From: Hydromonas sp.
GTDB lineage: Bacteria; Pseudomonadota; Gammaproteobacteria; Burkholderiales; Burkholderiaceae
NCBI GenBank assembly: GCA_017495165.1
Contig: JAFEII010000009.1
Span: forward strand, 1 to 64,000
Direction of reading: 5' to 3'
DNA: 64,000 nt
Of the stretch, positions 62,542 to 64,000 are shown one piece after another; within the stretch, counting starts at the first letter, position 1, and each line of letters opens with the position of its first letter. The position numbers and the translations under genes were made by a program. The notes beneath the pieces are model-generated. The model ran no database searches, was not told the DNA's origin, and saw only the letters and a program-made list of their open reading frames with translations.

Positions 62542-64000
62542 GTGAGTAATTTAGTAATCCGTAAAGTCGCCGTATTGGGCGCAGGCGTGATGGGTGCGCA
62601 AATTGCAGCGCATTTAATCAACGCAAAAGTACCCGTCATGTTATTTGACTTGGCCGCAAAAGAAGGCTCTAAAAACGCCATCGTTGACAAAGCATTGGCG
62701 GGGCTCAAAATGCTCAGCCCAGCGCCACTTGGTAACGCAAAACACGTTGCATACATTGAAGCGGCCAATTATGAAACCGATTTGAGCAAGTTGGCTGAAT
62801 GCGATTTGGTGATTGAAGCGATTGCTGAACGCATGGACTGGAAACATGACCTGTACGCAAAAGTCGCGCCGCATTTAGCCCCGCACGCGATTTTTGCCAG
62901 CAACACCTCTGGTTTATCGATTACCGAATTGTCCAACGGCTTTTCGGACGAATTAAAACAACGTTTTTGCGGGGTGCATTTTTTCAATCCGCCGCGCTAT
63001 ATGCATTTGGTCGAAATCATCCCAACCGCAACCACACACGCGGACACATTGGACAAACTTGAGTCATTCGCAACCAGTGTATTGGGCAAAGGCGTGGTTC
63101 GTGCCAAAGACACGCCAAACTTTATCGCCAATCGTGTTGGCGTGTTCTCGATTTTGGCCGTCATTGCCGAAGCAGAAAAATTTGGCTTATCGTTTGATGT
63201 GGTTGACGATTTAACGGGCTCTAAATTAGGTCGCGCCAAATCAGCCACGTTCCGAACGGCCGACGTTGTTGGGCTTGACACCATGGCGCACGTGATTAAA
63301 ACCATGGAAGAGAACCTCAAAGACGATCCATTTGTCGCATGCTACCCAACCCCAGCCGTCTTAAAAGCGCTGGTCGAAAAAGGCGCTTTGGGTCAAAAAT
63401 CAGGGGCAGGGTTTTACAAAAAAGAAGGCAAAGAAATCAAAGTGCTCAACCCTGCAACGGGTGAATACGTCACAGGCGGCGGCAAAGCCGACGAGCTTGT
63501 GGCACGGATTCTCAAACGCCCAGCCGCAGAACGCTTTAAATTATTACGCGAATCAGAACACCCGCAAGCGCAGTTTTTGTGGGCAGTCTTCCGCGACGTA
63601 TTTCACTACATTTCAGTGCACCTAGAATCAATCGCTGACAATGCCCGCGACGTTGACTTTGCTGTGCGCTGGGGTTTTGGTTGGAACGAAGGCCCTTTCG
63701 AGACGTGGCAAGCCGCAGGCTGGAAGCAAATCTCTGAATGGGTCTCTCAAGACATCGCCGCAGGCAAGGCTTTGTCAAGCGCGCCTTTGCCAGCATGGGT
63801 TGCAACAGTTGACGGTGTTCACAGCGAAAAAGGCTCTTACTCGCCTGCAAGTAACGGCTTTACGCCGCGCTCAAGTTTGCCGGTCTATGCACGTCAAGCA
63901 TTCCCAGCACCATTGGTTGGCGCAAATGCGGTTGACCCTAAAACAGCGGGTGTGACGGTGGAAGAGAACGATGCGATTCGTTTGTGGCACCAAAACGACG
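62542..64000 (+). CDS. 3-hydroxyacyl-CoA dehydrogenase / enoyl-CoA hydratase, FadB-like (partial, 3' end outside window)
   Basis: 486 codons seen, frame open to the window end. The start is a GTG at 62542 with AAAAGGA upstream. The N-terminal NAD-binding domain has VAVLGAGVMGAQIAAHL and the catalytic-His segment FFNPPRYMHLVEIIPT; 3HCDH C-terminal domains follow (DTPNFIANRVGVFS, KSGAGFYKKEGKEI). Having the dehydrogenase N-terminal and presumably the hydratase C-terminal is the order of FadN-type rather than E. coli FadB. It oxidises 3-hydroxyacyl-CoA in beta-oxidation and completes the fatty-acid block begun at 59.2 kb. Confidence 0.93.
   Translation, partial: MSNLVIRKVAVLGAGVMGAQIAAHLINAKVPVMLFDLAAKEGSKNAIVDKALAGLKMLSPAPLGNAKHVAYIEAANYETDLSKLAECDLVIEAIAERMDWKHDLYAKVAPHLAPHAIFASNTSGLSITELSNGFSDELKQRFCGVHFFNPPRYMHLVEIIPTATTHADTLDKLESFATSVLGKGVVRAKDTPNFIANRVGVFSILAVIAEAEKFGLSFDVVDDLTGSKLGRAKSATFRTADVVGLDTMAHVIKTMEENLKDDPFVACYPTPAVLKALVEKGALGQKSGAGFYKKEGKEIKVLNPATGEYVTGGGKADELVARILKRPAAERFKLLRESEHPQAQFLWAVFRDVFHYISVHLESIADNARDVDFAVRWGFGWNEGPFETWQAAGWKQISEWVSQDIAAGKALSSAPLPAWVATVDGVHSEKGSYSPASNGFTPRSSLPVYARQAFPAPLVGANAVDPKTAGVTVEENDAIRLWHQND

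Overview
The window looks like a chromosomal segment of a betaproteobacterium of the order Burkholderiales. The evidence is gene content and synteny: def-fmt, a DUF4390-ntrY-ntrX block, dapD-dapE, rplY/prs/pth with a tRNA-Gln, argJ, a short UbiK, and a DUF3025 protein next to pyrC. GC content looks moderate (about half by eye), lower than most Burkholderiales. Freshwater lineages related to Hydromonas or Formosimonas are a guess; no rRNA or other species marker is present.

Positions 1-18300 hold a type IV secretion system (T4SS) in two divergent operons. Leftward from about 6.76 kb run a TrbM-like protein, virB1, virB2, virB3, virB4, virB5 and the start of virB6, which runs off the window. 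Rightward from about 7.06 kb run virB7 (a lipoprotein with an N0-like domain), virB8, virB9, virB10, a terminator, virB11 and the coupling protein virD4. No relaxase or oriT was seen. The N0-type VirB7, a lipase with a C-terminal domain resembling the XVIPCD secretion signal, and lipoprotein-type candidate immunity genes point to the bacteria-killing X-T4SS class rather than conjugation.

The most unusual region is 13.3-18.3 kb. The 3' end of virD4 runs in frame into an immunity-like lipoprotein. A lipase effector follows with a 1-nt overlap. A second copy of the virD4 tail plus lipoprotein comes next, with nearly identical flanks and a diverged centre. After it come an AT-rich membrane protein, a third truncated virD4 tail and a membrane-anchored unknown. 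This looks like an effector/immunity cassette array anchored on copies of the coupling-protein tail, comparable in logic to Rhs or CdiA orphan arrays.

From 18.8 to 33.3 kb are mostly housekeeping genes: dprA, def, fmt, htpX, gshB, a hexose-6-phosphate mutarotase, pyrC, a DUF3025 gene, argJ, a NUDIX hydrolase and ggt. They are interrupted at 23.4-25.5 kb by an RloAB-type ATPase/Toprim pair, a probable anti-phage module. A decayed vWA-protein pseudogene precedes a Gly-Cys-Leu-Gly tRNA cluster at 33.8-34.2 kb.

From 34.4 to 64 kb are rlmH, a nitronate monooxygenase, a DedA-like protein, ilvA, a metallo-beta-lactamase-fold hydrolase, an amino-acid binding protein, a basic amino-acid decarboxylase, a PuuD-like amidohydrolase, rpoH, ubiK, rsmB, a DUF4390 gene, ntrY, a short ntrX without its AAA+ domain, two glycosyltransferases, dapD, a YffB-like gene, dapE, pth, rplY, prs and tRNA-Gln. 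These are followed by an internally deleted hydrolase, a queuosine-precursor transporter with a QueF-like partner, csaA, and a fatty-acid block (TetR regulator, acyl-CoA dehydrogenase, DUF2147 protein, and a FadB-like bifunctional enzyme cut by the window end). Strong hairpin terminators separate many of these units.
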